DNA of 64,000 bases from Ligula intestinalis (taxonomy: Eukaryota; Platyhelminthes; Cestoda; Diphyllobothriidea; Diphyllobothriidae). Positions 11,245-22,810 of the stretch are shown in pieces (the first letter of the stretch is position 1; each line of letters begins with the position of its first letter). The notes beneath the pieces were generated by a model. That model saw only the letters and a program-made list of their open reading frames with translations. It was not told the origin of the DNA and searched no databases. Made by a program: the position numbers and the translations under genes. The DNA is taken from NCBI GenBank assembly GCA_036362985.1, contig JAYGXS010000007.1, positions 3,784,359-3,848,358 on the forward strand, written 5' to 3'.

Positions 11245-11808
11245 TAAGTTTATGTAGCCCCACTCATATATCTCCAGTCCATGTATTTTTTCCTGCAGAA
11301 ACGGTTGTTATAGAGTTTTGTGGAGTTGAAAAATAGGATAGGTGGATAATGAAATTTTTAACAGTAAGTGTTACGTGCAAAAATGTACTCAAAGTTGCTT
11401 CCTGCGGCCGCTGGGAACAGGTTGTTCCGCATGTAAATTGGCGGTGTGCGCAGCGCTTCGCGCTGCGGACTTTACTAATTTAACTACAGAACGGTAGGTT
11501 GGATCACAGATAAGTTGAAGTGGATGACCATCTAACCGCTATTTCAATTTTTCGGGAAATTCAAGAAACCTGCAGTTTGATAATCAGGTTTTTCCGCAAT
11601 ACGTTTAATGATAATACTGATTAGGATAATGTACAGATATAAATCAACAACACTTCTAAATATAGCAAAATAAAAATGCATTTAGCATTTTTTTAAGTAT
11701 ATTCCATTGCGTGCTCTATTTTCCCGCCCATAAACCCGATAAACACAATTTTCGTAGGAGAACATGCAAACTGTAGGGATTCATGAGTAGGGCTACATAA
11801 CCTACCGT
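11245..11808 (+). mobile_element. Non-autonomous TIR (foldback) element R4, copy 1
   Basis: The left end TTTATGTAGCCCCACTCAT and the right end (reverse complement TTATGTAGCCCTACTCATG) form terminal inverted repeats of about 80 bp. The centre has a GC-rich hairpin GCAGCGC-TTC-GCGCTGC near 11438-11454. A second copy of the same length lies inverted at 47900-48464. There is no coding frame; it resembles a MITE. Confidence 0.7.
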
Positions 11809-11815
11809 TGCCAAA

Positions 11816-14204
11816 CATTGTTTTACGTTTTGCCAACCGGCTAGTTTACGGGGTGTTTTATGAATGTTTTGTAACGTAAGTTATATTCAGGCAGAAAAGC
11901 AACGTCCCACTGTAAAACGTTTGAGTACCCCAAAATAATAAGTAGCATTTGAAGCATCTTTTCTCTGTTTACAATATCCTCAAATAAGTGGCCTCTGAGA
12001 CATTTTACACGCATGGAAGAAAACTGACTAACGTGATGGCATGCCAATCTTTGACAAAAACGAAGTAAAGAAAGCACTTTTACCAGAAACACCTCAACAA
12101 CGTCAAAATGCCCAAAAACTTAAAGGCCATCACTCATGCATGCCAAAAAATTGAAAAACCTCTAATTAGTAGTCGAGCGGGGAGTACAAAACGAAAAGCC
12201 TATGTCTGAAGCAGTGGAAAAGTACTCAGACAAAAGGAGAATGACCACGAGACAGAAGCAACCTCATAAAATATTAAGTAAACTATATACGCCAATGAGC
12301 TTAGTAGGCAAAGCATCTAGGATGCCTTTTAACGGGTCAAACTTCCAGTCATCCGTTTATGCCGTACTTTGCCAACCTTTTGCATACGCTTAACTGCTTG
12401 TCTGTTGTTTTTGTCGGTGGGTTTAGCAAAAACGATGAAAGGCAGGATAATTTGCATTTTGTTAGTGTTGTGGAATCGAATATTTGCGTTAAGGATTTGA
12501 ACTGATGAGAGTTGACGTTATCGCCTTTTACGATTTTTTTCTGCAAACTGTTGTTCTGCTGAATGGAGCTGTTGCACGCACAAAATGCACGGAAATCTCT
12601 AGCTGTCTACGAACAGTAGTAGGCCACTTTATGGAACATTCTTTGCTCAAGCAAAACTTCCTCCCCAAAATTGCACAGCACGCACCTTTGGAAAGACTTT
12701 TTACGAGGCACAACATTGGCCTTTTCCGTAAATATACAGAGATTAGCAACTGCCTTATATAAATTAGTTAAATTAGCAGCAGTATGCCAGCAGTTTCGGA
12801 AATTGGCAATGACAAACAGTAATGCTTTCTTTTAGAAAATATAAATAAAGCTACCGATAAGTATTGCCAATAGTTAAACAAGTTTTATATGTCAATTTTA
12901 GGTTGCTAAAAAAGGAGTGTAAAACATTTAGACTTTTTCAATTAAATTAGGCCACATTACATCAAAAGCCAAAGTAAAGAATTACACGCACACGCACTTG
13001 TCTTTAATTCTTGAGAGCCCCCTTCGAAGACTGTTGGGAAATTTACTTTAAAATCTGATTTTGACTTATTATAATTTCAGGTTGGGCTCATTTGAAATTT
13101 TGCTTTTAAGTCGTAAAACATGGCTCGCCAAAACCTCACCAAGCTGCGTTTTTGCTTTTAGATCGTAAAACACAGGCACTTCACACTTCATAAATGCTCT
13201 CCGAATATATGCAGAACCTATGGAGCGTTAAAGAACTCAGTATAAACCTTAAATATGATAAATTAAACAATACTTGATACACCATTCGCCACAAGGCCGG
13301 ATTTAATAAACGCATACTTAACCCTTTCATATGCTGGTATGTTCTTATTTGCAGTCAACTATTTTCAGCAAATGCAGAATGCAATTCAATAAACTCGCAA
13401 GGTTGGGCATTGTATAATAAGTCTGTTCAAAAAACATTGATTCCGTAGAAAGAAATTAAGCAGCGTAGATATAAACATTGACACCCAGCACAAAATTATA
13501 CCAGAAAATTCAGGTGAGGCTGCATTGTCTTCCAGCAGCATACATAATTAGAACATTATCTGGATCAACACTCATGTATTTACGAAACATTTCAGTCCAC
13601 TAGATTTAGGTAATCCTGAATTGTATTCATTCCCACGATTTGACCAAACCAACGGATCCCGCATTCACCCTAAATTGTCTTTTTTTTAAGTACCAAAGAC
13701 AATACGCGTTCATCTGGACTGAATTTAAAAACATGAGCTTGCAACAAGATGTTGATGTCTGGGCCGCAAATTGTTTGGCAATTGCAAAGATTTTTCAAGA
13801 GCAAAGGACACCCTCTATGGAAATATAATTTCTTAAATAGACGTTATTTGCTACCAAGAGAGTGCAAAAGAAAGCTTTTTTTGTTTGTCTTGAACAAAAT
13901 ATATTTCAATTCATAAAGCCATTGAAAGCCTATGATAAGAATCATACTGCTTATACAATCGTTTAAAACAGTTCTGGTAAGTGACCAGAATGAGGCTCGT
14001 TCGAAAGTCACCCTTCAGTAGTGCCTCAAATATCTTGTTACTTTAAAACACACTAATTGGTCTTACACCATTATATAAATAGCCTTTTCTCTAAGCAAAT
14101 ATATTTCAGAATTCAAGTTGTCAGTTCATTACACAGCAAATCTACTCTAGCTAAATTTGCATTCAACCAGGCTACATAAAAACACAAGGCTGATTTTTTA
14201 TTCC
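11816..14204. other. No recognised gene; short tandem duplication inside
   Basis: TTTTGCTTTTAAGTCGTAAA at about 13101 recurs as TTTTGCTTTTAGATCGTAAA at about 13150, a 48-base-spaced direct repeat. The frames at 11841-12092 (-) and 12505-12762 (+) resemble nothing I know. Confidence 0.4.
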
Positions 14205-14345
14205 TCCTTTTCTTTAGCATTGGAGTTTTTAATGATAATGCCATTGATGAAGGACCTGCGACAGATTTCGAAACTTCAGGCGAATAAAAGTCTTGTAACG
14301 GTGATAGAAACTTACTCTTCTCAGTTTCTTATCTGTTTTCGCTGA
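14205..14345 (+). mobile_element. Penelope terminal fragment with hammerhead-like motif
   Basis: At 14240-14284: GCC, ATTGATGA, a weak stem II, CGAAACTTC, AGGC. The GCC and GGC strands can pair as stem I. The following GCGAATAAAAGTCTTGTAAC block is the conserved sequence seen downstream of the ribozyme at 7.67, 19.14, 21.94 and 54.87 kb. Confidence 0.5.
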
Positions 14346-15370
14346 TGAAAGTGGCTGCCTCTCTATTTTTACCCAAAGTTATTGTTTAGGTTTTGTAGGC
14401 GTTGGCCCGGTGTTTCGTATAAAAGGTATTGAAATGTAGGCCATCGATTATACATGTGAATTGTTTGAGCTCTTTGTCACAGGGTTACCAATGAGAAGAC
14501 AACAACTGTCAGAGTCGCTTCTTTATTACTATAAGTGAGCTACGAGTGGCAAAATGTATACAGTCAATGGACAAGGGGGATGAGGGTCTGCAGTTGTGCG
14601 GGAGAAGTAGATGGAGGGAAAAAAGGATGCGTCTAAAAATGAACTGCTTACGCGAGAACAAACATGGTTGAGAACCTTAGGGTCTATAAACCACCTACTT
14701 TGAGCATATGCCTCTGATGCAAGCATAGGGCATGTAAAATTTTACACTTTCCAAAAAAGCCAAGTACAGTAAACGCACGTTTTGATTATTCATCATCAAA
14801 CCTATAAAATAAATGAGAATAGAGTGGATGGAGGATGGTCAGAAGTCAAGGGATCTAATCTAGTTCTGTCAGGAAGAGCGGAAAGGGAAATGGTTTCTGA
14901 AGATTAGTAGCCTACGGCTTACACCATATCACACAAGTAAAACCTAAATTTCAGCGCAGTATTATAATACTTCAAATTCACTGAGTCACTCGAAGTAGGT
15001 GAGGAATTTAGAAGAAAAAATTTACCTGAACCTGTTTAATTACTTTAGCGTAAAATGGATGAAGGTGCGAACAAATATTATTTGGCTGATATTGGGCCAC
15101 TACTATCTCTGCCATCGCAAGTAGCCAACAGCGCGGGATAGTTGAAAGATTTCAAATCTTACCCTGCTCTACATTCGCAGGAAAATGTCTTATGCATACA
15201 TCGCTTGGACTACTGTGCTTATTACGAACCAATTTTACCCCCCCTCCATTCCCCCTTTCTTTATTTAAACTGCAACATTGAGGTCATTAGCGCACGATGT
15301 TAGAATCGTTTTGAAAGAAGTTCAATCTTGCCTTTATTTTGTAATCCATTAAGAGACGATTTAGAACAGT
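14346..15370. other. No recognised gene
   Basis: A 65-codon minus frame at 14529-14726 has no motif I recognise. Otherwise nothing stands out. Confidence 0.45.
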
Positions 15371-15413
15371 ATTTGGCGAGTGTAAACGTTCACTAAATTC
15401 TCCTCAGGCCATA
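15371..15413 (-). ncRNA. Degenerate hammerhead-like motif at Penelope 3' end
   Basis: Minus strand: TATGGC, CTGAGGA, GAATTTAGT, GAAC, a GTTTAC-containing region, TC, then GCCAAAT. TGGC pairs with GCCA. It is the same layout as the two copies at 29.2 and 30.0 kb, with one change in each core box. Confidence 0.4.
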
Positions 15414-16140
15414 CATTAAAATGGAAGGGTTAAATTTAAACAATCGATCATCCTTCCTTACGGGCGGGAGCTAATCGGAGCGCGGATAAGTGCATGCCGC
15501 TATGTGCCTGTAAACCATGCCAGGCGTGAAGTTTGCACAAAATTCTTTTGTGCGCACAAAATCGGCTTCCTCAACCGGATCGCAGTTGCTTCTGCTGTTG
15601 CTAGCAAACGCTGACCTAGGAACCTTGGATAGTTTGGTGGTACCTTGTACATTACTTTAAAGGTTTTGCTGGGGTCAATACGGTGTCCGGAGTCAACCAT
15701 GTGGGCAAGAATAGAGCTGTTGATGCTTTTGGTTTCATCTCTAGCTAGCCATGCCGGGGAGTTCCTTTCGTATTCTTTTGGATAAGCACTGACTCGTGCG
15801 ACCTACACAAACTGCTCAACAGGAGCAAGTAAAGGAGTAGATACCAATGAATGTGGTCTAGGCTGTCAACATATACTTACCTTCGCTGTGCAGGACCGGG
15901 TTAGTTGAGGGAAACACCCAAACTTTCGCTGCTGGAAAGATTTTTGCTACGACTTGGGTTGAGGCGTCTGCTTAGGAGTTCGCTTGCTGCATCCTCTTGT
16001 AAGGGGACTTTGAGGAACAGGGTCTGCTCTTCCATAGTGGGTGTGGTGGGCTTCGGTTCTTTCTCCATCATATTCTTTATGAGGGATCTGTCCAGATCTC
16101 CGTTATCCCGAAGATGGTCGTGGTGTTTCTGGTGCTCCAT
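15371..16140 (-). mobile_element. Penelope-like element fragment with GIY-YIG end
   Basis: Minus frames read TLFLKVPLQEDAASELLSRR (15901-16140), then, after frameshifts, IYSFTCSC-stop-AVCVGRTSQ with LSKRIRKELPAWLA, then ILAHMVDSGHRIDPSKTF (15500-15730). This is the linker, GIY-YIG and C-terminal tail of the same family as the 29.15-30.03 kb element. A stop in the CSC motif and several shifts show it is broken. The 3' end at 15371-15413 carries a hammerhead-like box CTGAGGA flanked by ATGGC and GCCAAAT. Confidence 0.8.
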
Positions 16141-17199
16141 TTCAATAGTGTCTGCTGAGCAGATTTTTCAGGATCTTTGCGTTAAACAGCGCAGCAAATT
16201 ACGCTGTAATTGTAGTGTGACAAACAAAGTCATTTCCTTAGCCGTTTACGCTTTAATTTGAGTAAGTTCATTTTTATATTTATGAAAGCCACTTCGAAAA
16301 ACATCGCCTCGCATTGGCTCATAATGAAATTTCTTTAGTCCTTTCCGTCCGCCAGTTTTCCCAAAAGGAAACTGACTTCCCCCGGGATTTGCATCGTATT
16401 CTGATCAAATTTTCAAACCGGCACCTATTAGTTAACAACCATTGTCAGTCTCCAAAATACCCTTAAATAAAGCGACATAACGACAAGACCAATTCAGCCA
16501 CTCCCTTCCTACGACGGGAATGTGTATGTACGCCTTCGAAAAATGCATTGGATATGGTTACAGAGTTTACAGCAAAATCTCATTCGCATTCAATTAAAAT
16601 GTCTTTTTCCCTGACATAACAGAAGGAATATAATCTAGACGCCATCTGTCAAAAACCGACTTTTTTGCCATTGCGTACATCCTGATTAGACTCCAACATT
16701 TCAAAAAATAAACTCTCACGGCTTAATTAACGAAGATATGACAATTATTTTCCTTGCCGATTTATATCTCGATAATTCTCCGTATAATGTGTTCCCCAAA
16801 CACATGTGTATCTTAAGTTACGTTTTTTTTTGTTGCCTGTGCAGTTTCCACAGACAAGCCCCTGATGACCTCGAATTAAGCCACCACGTTACTCTCACGA
16901 CGTGCGTAACTGACCGCTTGTCTGCTACATATGCCTGCTTCCTCTTGACATGCACTGACTCATCCGTTTACTGTATTCGGGATTCTAGTTTTGGGGAAAT
17001 AAAATGACGTGGACTGCTTTGCAGAAGCATCCTGATTCTTTGCTGACATTCACAGCTGCAAATTCCTATAATTGTAATGCGTGATGACCGAGCACCTGTT
17101 TCAGTATCAAAAGTGCACCAATATACAGAAGTCGCTAAAGATCTTGCAACTTTTATGATAAATTTTACTGGGTTCTTAAGCATATATTTGGTAAAACTA
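16141..17199. other. No recognised gene
   Basis: AT-rich sequence with a few short frames. No conserved motif or shared repeat is visible. Confidence 0.45.
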
Positions 17200-18650
17200 A
17201 ATTGATTCATTAAAATTATATAATTCTGCGAAAGCCTTTAAGTGAAGTAAATTATCATTTAAGCTAGTTTTATTAAGAGAAATGGCCATTACTTTCAGCG
17301 AAATAGGGAGTTGTCTCATATCGAAGGAATCACCCATTCTTTTACGAAAAGCAGAACCAAAATGTTCATTTATATTGATTATATTATGGAGGAGCTGTAA
17401 AATAAGTAGAATAGGTATCGAAAATACCTCTTCCAGAACTGGAAAATTTTGTCCAAAATTGTTCCGAGTCAATTGAAGCCAAATTGAAGGAATTGCATTT
17501 ATTTGCAAACATATTTGAGATTTATATTTTAAAAACTATTTTCAGCTATCATGTGAGGATTTTTTCCCCAAAATGCAGTGACAAAAAAGATTTATAGGAA
17601 ATTTTGTTAGCACATCAGCAAAGTGCCCATAGATGTTACCGGGAAGGTAATGTATACAAGGCCTTATTGAATGTATGTGATGTAGAAATACAGCATTTTG
17701 TTAACTGTACATTGCGCTAATGCGTTATTTAGAAACGGAACAGAGGGAAGAATAATAAGTTTTTCAAAAAATGGCCTCATATATGGCCAGATGTTTTTGC
17801 ATTCGCAAGCTTATAACAGATTGTGAACTTAATCCACTTGTGCAGAAAACAATCCATTATAAAGAGGAAAGTTAGTTCTTTCATAGCCAGTCAAACTGGA
17901 TCGATTACCTTCAGGTCAATTAAAGAAATTGTCAAAAGTCTCCAATTTCATTGTGACATTACCTTGGAAAAAGTTAATATACAAAGAAAATCAGCAGCCG
18001 AATATCTGATCAAAACACATTTTAAAGGGCTAACTTTTTGTGAAAAGTTTTTTTTTAAATTTACTTCAGGTATAACAATATCAGAATTACATTGCGGACA
18101 TTACTTTTTCTCGACAATGTGGTTTGCTGTTTTGAAATATTTCTTAATGTGAACAACATGGCCATCTTCCGAAAACTAATGTCCAGAAAAAATATTTCGG
18201 TTAATGCTCATTATATGTTTAAATTTTTTAATGCAAACGTCGGACAGATGTGCAATTTATTAATGCAGACACTAAAAACGAAGAAATTGGTGACATGCTT
18301 TTTTCCACCAAATTTAATAAATACTGATCCACTCATCCTTATATGTGCAGAATATTTTGACTAGATAAAAGTTCTTTTTATATAAAGAAAGTGGTTGCCT
18401 TAAGTCTTCAACTTAACAAAATGTTTAAATTTATCCTTGTAACTTAAAGCTATTTTTACGCTTTCAGAACTTCAGGATTATCGATGATATTTTATTTTTA
18501 TATAAAAAGGCTTAGTAGTTCCCATAGTTCTGTAAGTGCTCAATGTGCCCAATGCGCTTCATTATTATTTCTAAGTCTTTCTTAATACATTTACACTGGT
18601 TTTTGAGTAATGATTGAACTTGCATAAAATTATGAAAGCTGCACGGTTTT
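17200..18650 (-). repeat. AT-rich dispersed repeat R2, copy 1
   Basis: Long stretches match 42165-43460, for example ATTAAGAGAAATGGCCATTA, GAACTGGAAAATTTTGTCCA and TGGAAAAAGTTAATATAC. Parts also match 46775-47300. In the minus frame 17197-17508 the amino acids (VFSIPILLILQLLHNIININ, GDSFDMRQLPISLKVMAISL) are kept better than the bases between copies, which suggests a dead coding element. I cannot name the family. Confidence 0.6.
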
Positions 18651-18799
18651 TAGCGACTAGTGTAGGTATAATTTTGGCGTTTAGTAGCATGCAGAACGCG
18701 AATTTATGGGAAGACGTTCACCAATTGATATCGGGAATCACTCCTGCCTTAATGCACGAAAGCTCACTCTGGAGTGGCTTTTACTATGAGCATTACTCA

Positions 18800-18930
18800 A
18801 GACCAAGGCTCAAGGCTATTGCTGGTTTCTTATCTGTCATAAGCCAGCCAGACCTAACCCCAGGATCGAACCTGCAGCCTGTTGGTCAGACGTTCAATCC
18901 GGCCAGAAATTATGGTCATAGTTTTCCACC
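18800..18930 (-). mobile_element. tRNA-headed SINE with degenerate hammerhead tail
   Basis: Minus strand: a head containing the near-perfect B-box GGTTCGATCC, followed by GTCTGGC, CTTATGA and GAAACCAGC. This is the SINE hammerhead tail with most of stem II deleted. Confidence 0.5.
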
Positions 18931-19134
18931 TCTTCCTCGGTTAAGGTCTTCTACCTATAATGACAGCCACAGAGTGGATTCCATAGGCACACGGAATTGA
19001 TTCCCAAGGGTGAACGATAAGTTGAGGCTAGTAATTGATCGTTGAGCGTCCATTAAGTTACGTTCATATTTCTGATAAAAGCGAAAATGTGAGCCTGAAG
19101 AATTAATTCAGCGGAGGTACATGCGATCGCTGCG

Positions 19135-19180
19135 ACAATAACTTTATTCGCCTGACTTTACTAGGTTCATCTCAAACCAA
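19135..19180 (-). ncRNA. Penelope-type hammerhead remnant
   Basis: Minus strand: GAGATGA, ACCTAGT, AAAGTC, AGGCGAATAAAGTTATTG. The 3' block is shared with the other Penelope ribozyme copies; the core and stem II are largely lost. It lies downstream of the minus-strand Penelope copy at 19850-20815. Confidence 0.35.
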
Positions 19181-19849
19181 ATACAGCAGCAAAAACGGAT
19201 AAATTATACACAGGGAGTTTCAAAATGTAAAGAATACAGTCATCATGCAAGTGCATAATTAGGACAATTGAAGGTTGCTCCTTCATTAAGGATAGCTGCT
19301 CGCTTGCCCACTCGGCGTGCATGCATTAACTGTGCTGGACATTGGAGGGCTCATTGGCTTTAAAATGGTGATTTTGCCTCTGGCGAATCACTTTTCCAAA
19401 CCGAGTCTCAGCACCGAGCAATTCGATGCAGCAAATATAAAGGTGAAGCCTTCGGCTCCCTTCTTGCTATCACTGGTATTGGAGTCGAACATCTGTCAGA
19501 TGAAAGCAAAAGGCATCAAATAATGCAATCAACAAAAAACGAATGCCATCGCAACAGACATCCGGCATCGTTTGTCAGATGTGATGCAATCGCGTACAAA
19601 GGTAGTATGTCGGAAAGACTGGAAGAATCGAGGCGGATTTTTGCATCCCAGGTATGTATGTAGATAGAAAAGTAAAAGGCAGTTCGATCACTGGAATCAC
19701 AGTTATACTTGTCTGAGCTTCCGGGGTCTTTTTGGAGTCTATCACCAAAGATAAAAGGTGTCAACGAAGGATAAGTAGCAGTTATAGGAGACAGAGGCCA
19801 AGCAAAGGTTGTGAAGGTGGGAGTCAACTGCCAGTACCATCAGTCCATC
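19181..19849. other. No recognised gene
   Basis: Probably flanking or 3' sequence of the minus-strand Penelope copy. A 103-codon minus frame at 19516-19827 has no motif I know. Confidence 0.35.
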
Positions 19850-20815
19850 GATGACTGAGTTCTCATCCGAGGCCTTGATTTAAATCAATTTGCGGCCTAC
19901 TTTGATACTGGCGTGTGCGATATCCATCGCAGCTGCGAAATTGATTTTTTGACCGGTCTCGTAGTTATGGGCAGCCACGTGTGTAATGCGTCACCCCGTC
20001 ATACCGCCAGCTTATGTTCGTGTATACGCGATCCAAGCATGCGTCCTGTCTGTTCTGGGTAATTTTGGGGACAGTGTAGACCTGTTATGCGATGCACTAC
20101 GCCTGACTGCTCACTGGGGTTCAAACGGTCCTTGATTCGCATGACCCGGCTGCGCATGGTAGACTTTGTACAATGTGCAATTCCACCGCCTAGTCCCGCA
20201 ACAGTGCACTGCGTCGCTTCCGACACATCCTTGATATATGGCAGCGCATGCCATATCATATGAGTTGGTCCTGGTTTAGTCCTCGGAGGGCGAGAACGAA
20301 GGCATCGCCTTACTAAGGCCTTTGGATAGCCATTCCACATAAACTGGTAGCACAGATGTCGGGTCTCACGTGCTTTTTCTTCCGGGTTACTGCAGTGTGC
20401 CTGGATTCTTTTGAATAGTGCTTTCACGCAGAACCGTTTGTGACCCACCGGATGGTTGTTCTGAAAATTGAGAAGCTGTGTTGTCTTCGTCGTCTTCCTG
20501 TAGACCGTTGTTTTAATTTCGGTGTTGGAACTTCGCGTGATGAGTACATCGAAGAGGGGTACCCACTGATACTTTTCTTCTTCTCTCGTGAATTGTATTT
20601 CGGGGAAAATTGAGTTCACAAGATCATGAAACTTCTGCAGCATGTTCCTTTTGACGATAACACACTTGTCGTTAACGTGACTGTGCCAAAATATCCGGGG
20701 CTGTTGGCTGAAGACAATTTTTTCCAGTTTTTGATCTGCTCACACGTCGCTCCTGCAAAGGCAAACTATGTCTTTTGGCAGTGGGGAGCAATGACACCAA
20801 TCCTCAAGTCATGAC
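19850..20815 (-). mobile_element. Penelope-like element fragment (RT end to GIY-YIG)
   Basis: The open 214-codon frame 19999-20643 reads LQKFHDLVNSIFPEIQFTRE, then LLNFQNNHPVGHKRFCVKAL, then LPYIKDVSEATQ, ending TGRMLGSRIHEHKLAV. This is the RT thumb, linker and first half of GIY-YIG, in which the CxC...YIG part is altered (HCPQNYPEQTG). Upstream, in another frame near 20690, WHSHVNDKCVIVKR replaces the catalytic YVDD region. Downstream, shifted frames give NYETGQKINFAAA. It stands head-to-head with the plus-strand copy that begins near 20810. Confidence 0.85.
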
Positions 20816-21065
20816 TCACTCGAAGAGAACCGGTCACACATTTAACTTTGTTGAGGCCACATTTCTCGCAAATGTGACAATCGCATAAACCGTTGATTGC
20901 TTTAGGAACGGTTTACGTAGCCGCAAGTAGATAACCAAGTTTACTGACCTCCTCAGACCATAATCGGTGCTGAACCTTAGTTTGGCCAAAGAAATCAGCC
21001 ACTCGGGAGCGCGAAGGCGAGCATATTTTCCAACGCCAGTGCCGGTGAGTAAGGTGACCGAGCGA
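20810..21065 (+). mobile_element. Penelope-like element fragment (C-terminal tail)
   Basis: The plus frame THSKRTGHTFNFVEATFLAN and later VLNLSLAKEISHSG aligns with AAHSTRTSHTFKFAEAEILA and VLRLNLAKARHHLG of the copy at 22.0-22.8 kb. Two stops are present. It diverges back-to-back from the minus-strand copy at 19850-20815. Confidence 0.7.
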
Positions 21066-21690
21066 TCATTACCTCAATAGTCGGTGGGGGTTATGAAACT
21101 TCCAAATGTTCACGACCTGCATGACGACCGGCACGACGACAGCTCCCCCGTCGATTTCGACGATGGGCACCACGCGCTCCATCAAGCCGCAGCAAACGCT
21201 GAAGCAAGCCGCAACATACACAAAGGCGAGCTGGGCAAGCAACACGAAAGCAACAGCAAGCAGGAGCAATGCAGAGAACTCATGCGAGCGAAAACAGGAG
21301 TTTAGGCAGACTTGCGCAGAATCTACCCGCTCGCTCGCCACTCCCACCTCCGTATCCGGTGTAAAGACAAAGTCAATAAGACCGGGGATGAGGGAGGGTG
21401 TAGATGGCTGGCGCGATAAACACTCAGCACGCGCACACTTGACACAGCCATCTCGCTAGGTATGCTCCCGACTGCGCGGGAGCGCCATAAAGGCCACCTT
21501 AAGAGGGAGCCATTGCAGCCTGACTCTCAGTCCTCCCTCTCCTCCCATACGCACACACAAACAGTCGCGTACAGGAGGAGCAGCAACGTAGGGGGCCCGA
21601 GTTTTTCCGTCAGTTGGCAGACCCTCGAATCCACGGCTTCTAGCGCACCGTGATAGATTCAAGCGCATTCAGATTTATTATAGTGAGGAT
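21066..21690. other. GC-rich island of unknown nature
   Basis: About 600 bases are markedly richer in G, C and CpG than their surroundings. They lie between two tandem plus-strand Penelope fragments and may be 3' or terminal-repeat sequence of that family. A 92-codon minus frame (21069-21347) has a hydrophobic core (SALLLLAVAFVLLAQLAFVY) but no homology I know. Confidence 0.4.
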
Positions 21691-21900
21691 AAAAGGCGCC
21701 GAGAGTCGACCTCACTCTTTACCCACCGCATAGTGACCACCTAGCTTTTCGGACACCTGAGGTGGGGCCAAAAGCCGGCCGGCAAGCAGCTTACACACAA
21801 GCATGCGAACTTTTTCGGTAAGGGGGAGCCGTCAGTTGTCATAGGTGTGCAGTAGCGTAGCGACTGCATCCCTGTGTATGCAGTGTCCGTTTCTGCTACT

Positions 21901-21950
21901 GTTTCTGATGAAGGATGTGCGATGGAATCCAAAACGTCGGGCGAATAGAG
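21901..21950 (+). ncRNA. Hammerhead-like motif between tandem Penelope copies
   Basis: GTTT, perfect CTGATGA (21905-21911), A, stem II GGAT (21913-21916) with ATCC (21927-21930), AAAA in place of GAAA, CGTC, then GGGC, which can pair with GTTT through wobbles. The conserved GCGAATAGAGTTCTTATC block follows. The altered GAAA box probably impairs it. Confidence 0.5.
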
Positions 21951-21994
21951 TTCTTATCTCAGGGTCACTTCTTCTCAATTACTTATGGGGCTCA

Positions 21995-22810
21995 CATTTT
22001 CGTTTGCATCGGCGAGTTGAGACGCACTGCAGCGAACCAGAAGATAAATTTGCCTATGCATGATACCTCCGATGGGTGTTCAGAGAAAATGGTTACCCGT
22101 AAAACTTCATCAGCCGGTACTTGAGCATACGAGACGACCCCAAAAGATGGCGAGCAATCACTTCGGCAGAAAACGTCTCGGAGACCGTCGACCGCCCTCG
22201 CGCACCACTTGGAGTTGGAGTGGTGCACAGGTCGGAGACGACCATAAGCGTCAGATAATGAAATCAAAAGGCCCACTGCTACGGCAAGAAACATCTGCAG
22301 TCGTCTTTAGGAGCTATTGCAGTTGCGGGCAAAGCAAGTATTTTGGAGAAACTGGCAGACTTCTAAAGATGCGAATTGCCGAACACGTGGCGGCAGTGCG
22401 GCGAAATGATGCCGGTTCTCAAGTTGCGGCTCATTCGACGAGAACCAGCCACACATTTAAATTTGCTGAGGCTGAAATTCTCGCAAGAGGTGACAACCGC
22501 GTGAGCCGAGAATTACTTGAGTCATGGTTTACGAGCCCCCAATCCATCAACTAGTGCAGTGATTTGCCCAATCCATATTCGGTGCTGAGACTCAATTTGG
22601 CTAAAGCACGTCACCACTTGGGGAACGGGTTGGCCATCGTGTCATCCTTCACCTACACCGGAGGGCCAGATGGCTGAGCAATCATCACGCCTGAGTCCAC
22701 CATGCCTGATGGAAGTTCAGTAGTCCAGCAGCCCGCTTGCCGTTCAAAAGACACCAAAACTCAAGAAGGCGACTACGGTTAATTGTCGTCGTATGGTTGC
22801 AGTAATGACT
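21995..22810 (+). mobile_element. Penelope-like element fragment (linker, GIY-YIG, tail)
   Basis: It starts RRVETHCSEPEDKFAYA-stop (22005 on). The open frame 22060-22554 then contains PLLRQETSAVVFRSYCSCGQ, SKYFGETGRLLKMRIAEHVA and ILARGDNRVSRELLESWF, ending SPQSIN-stop. GIY-YIG residues Y, G (YFG for YIG), R and EH are present. The RT is absent. It belongs to the same family as the 7.5-9.7 kb copy. Confidence 0.85.

Noticed and set aside
21106..21459. Plus-strand 117-codon frame in the GC-rich island
   Set aside because: Several overlapping frames are open only because of high GC. No motif was found.
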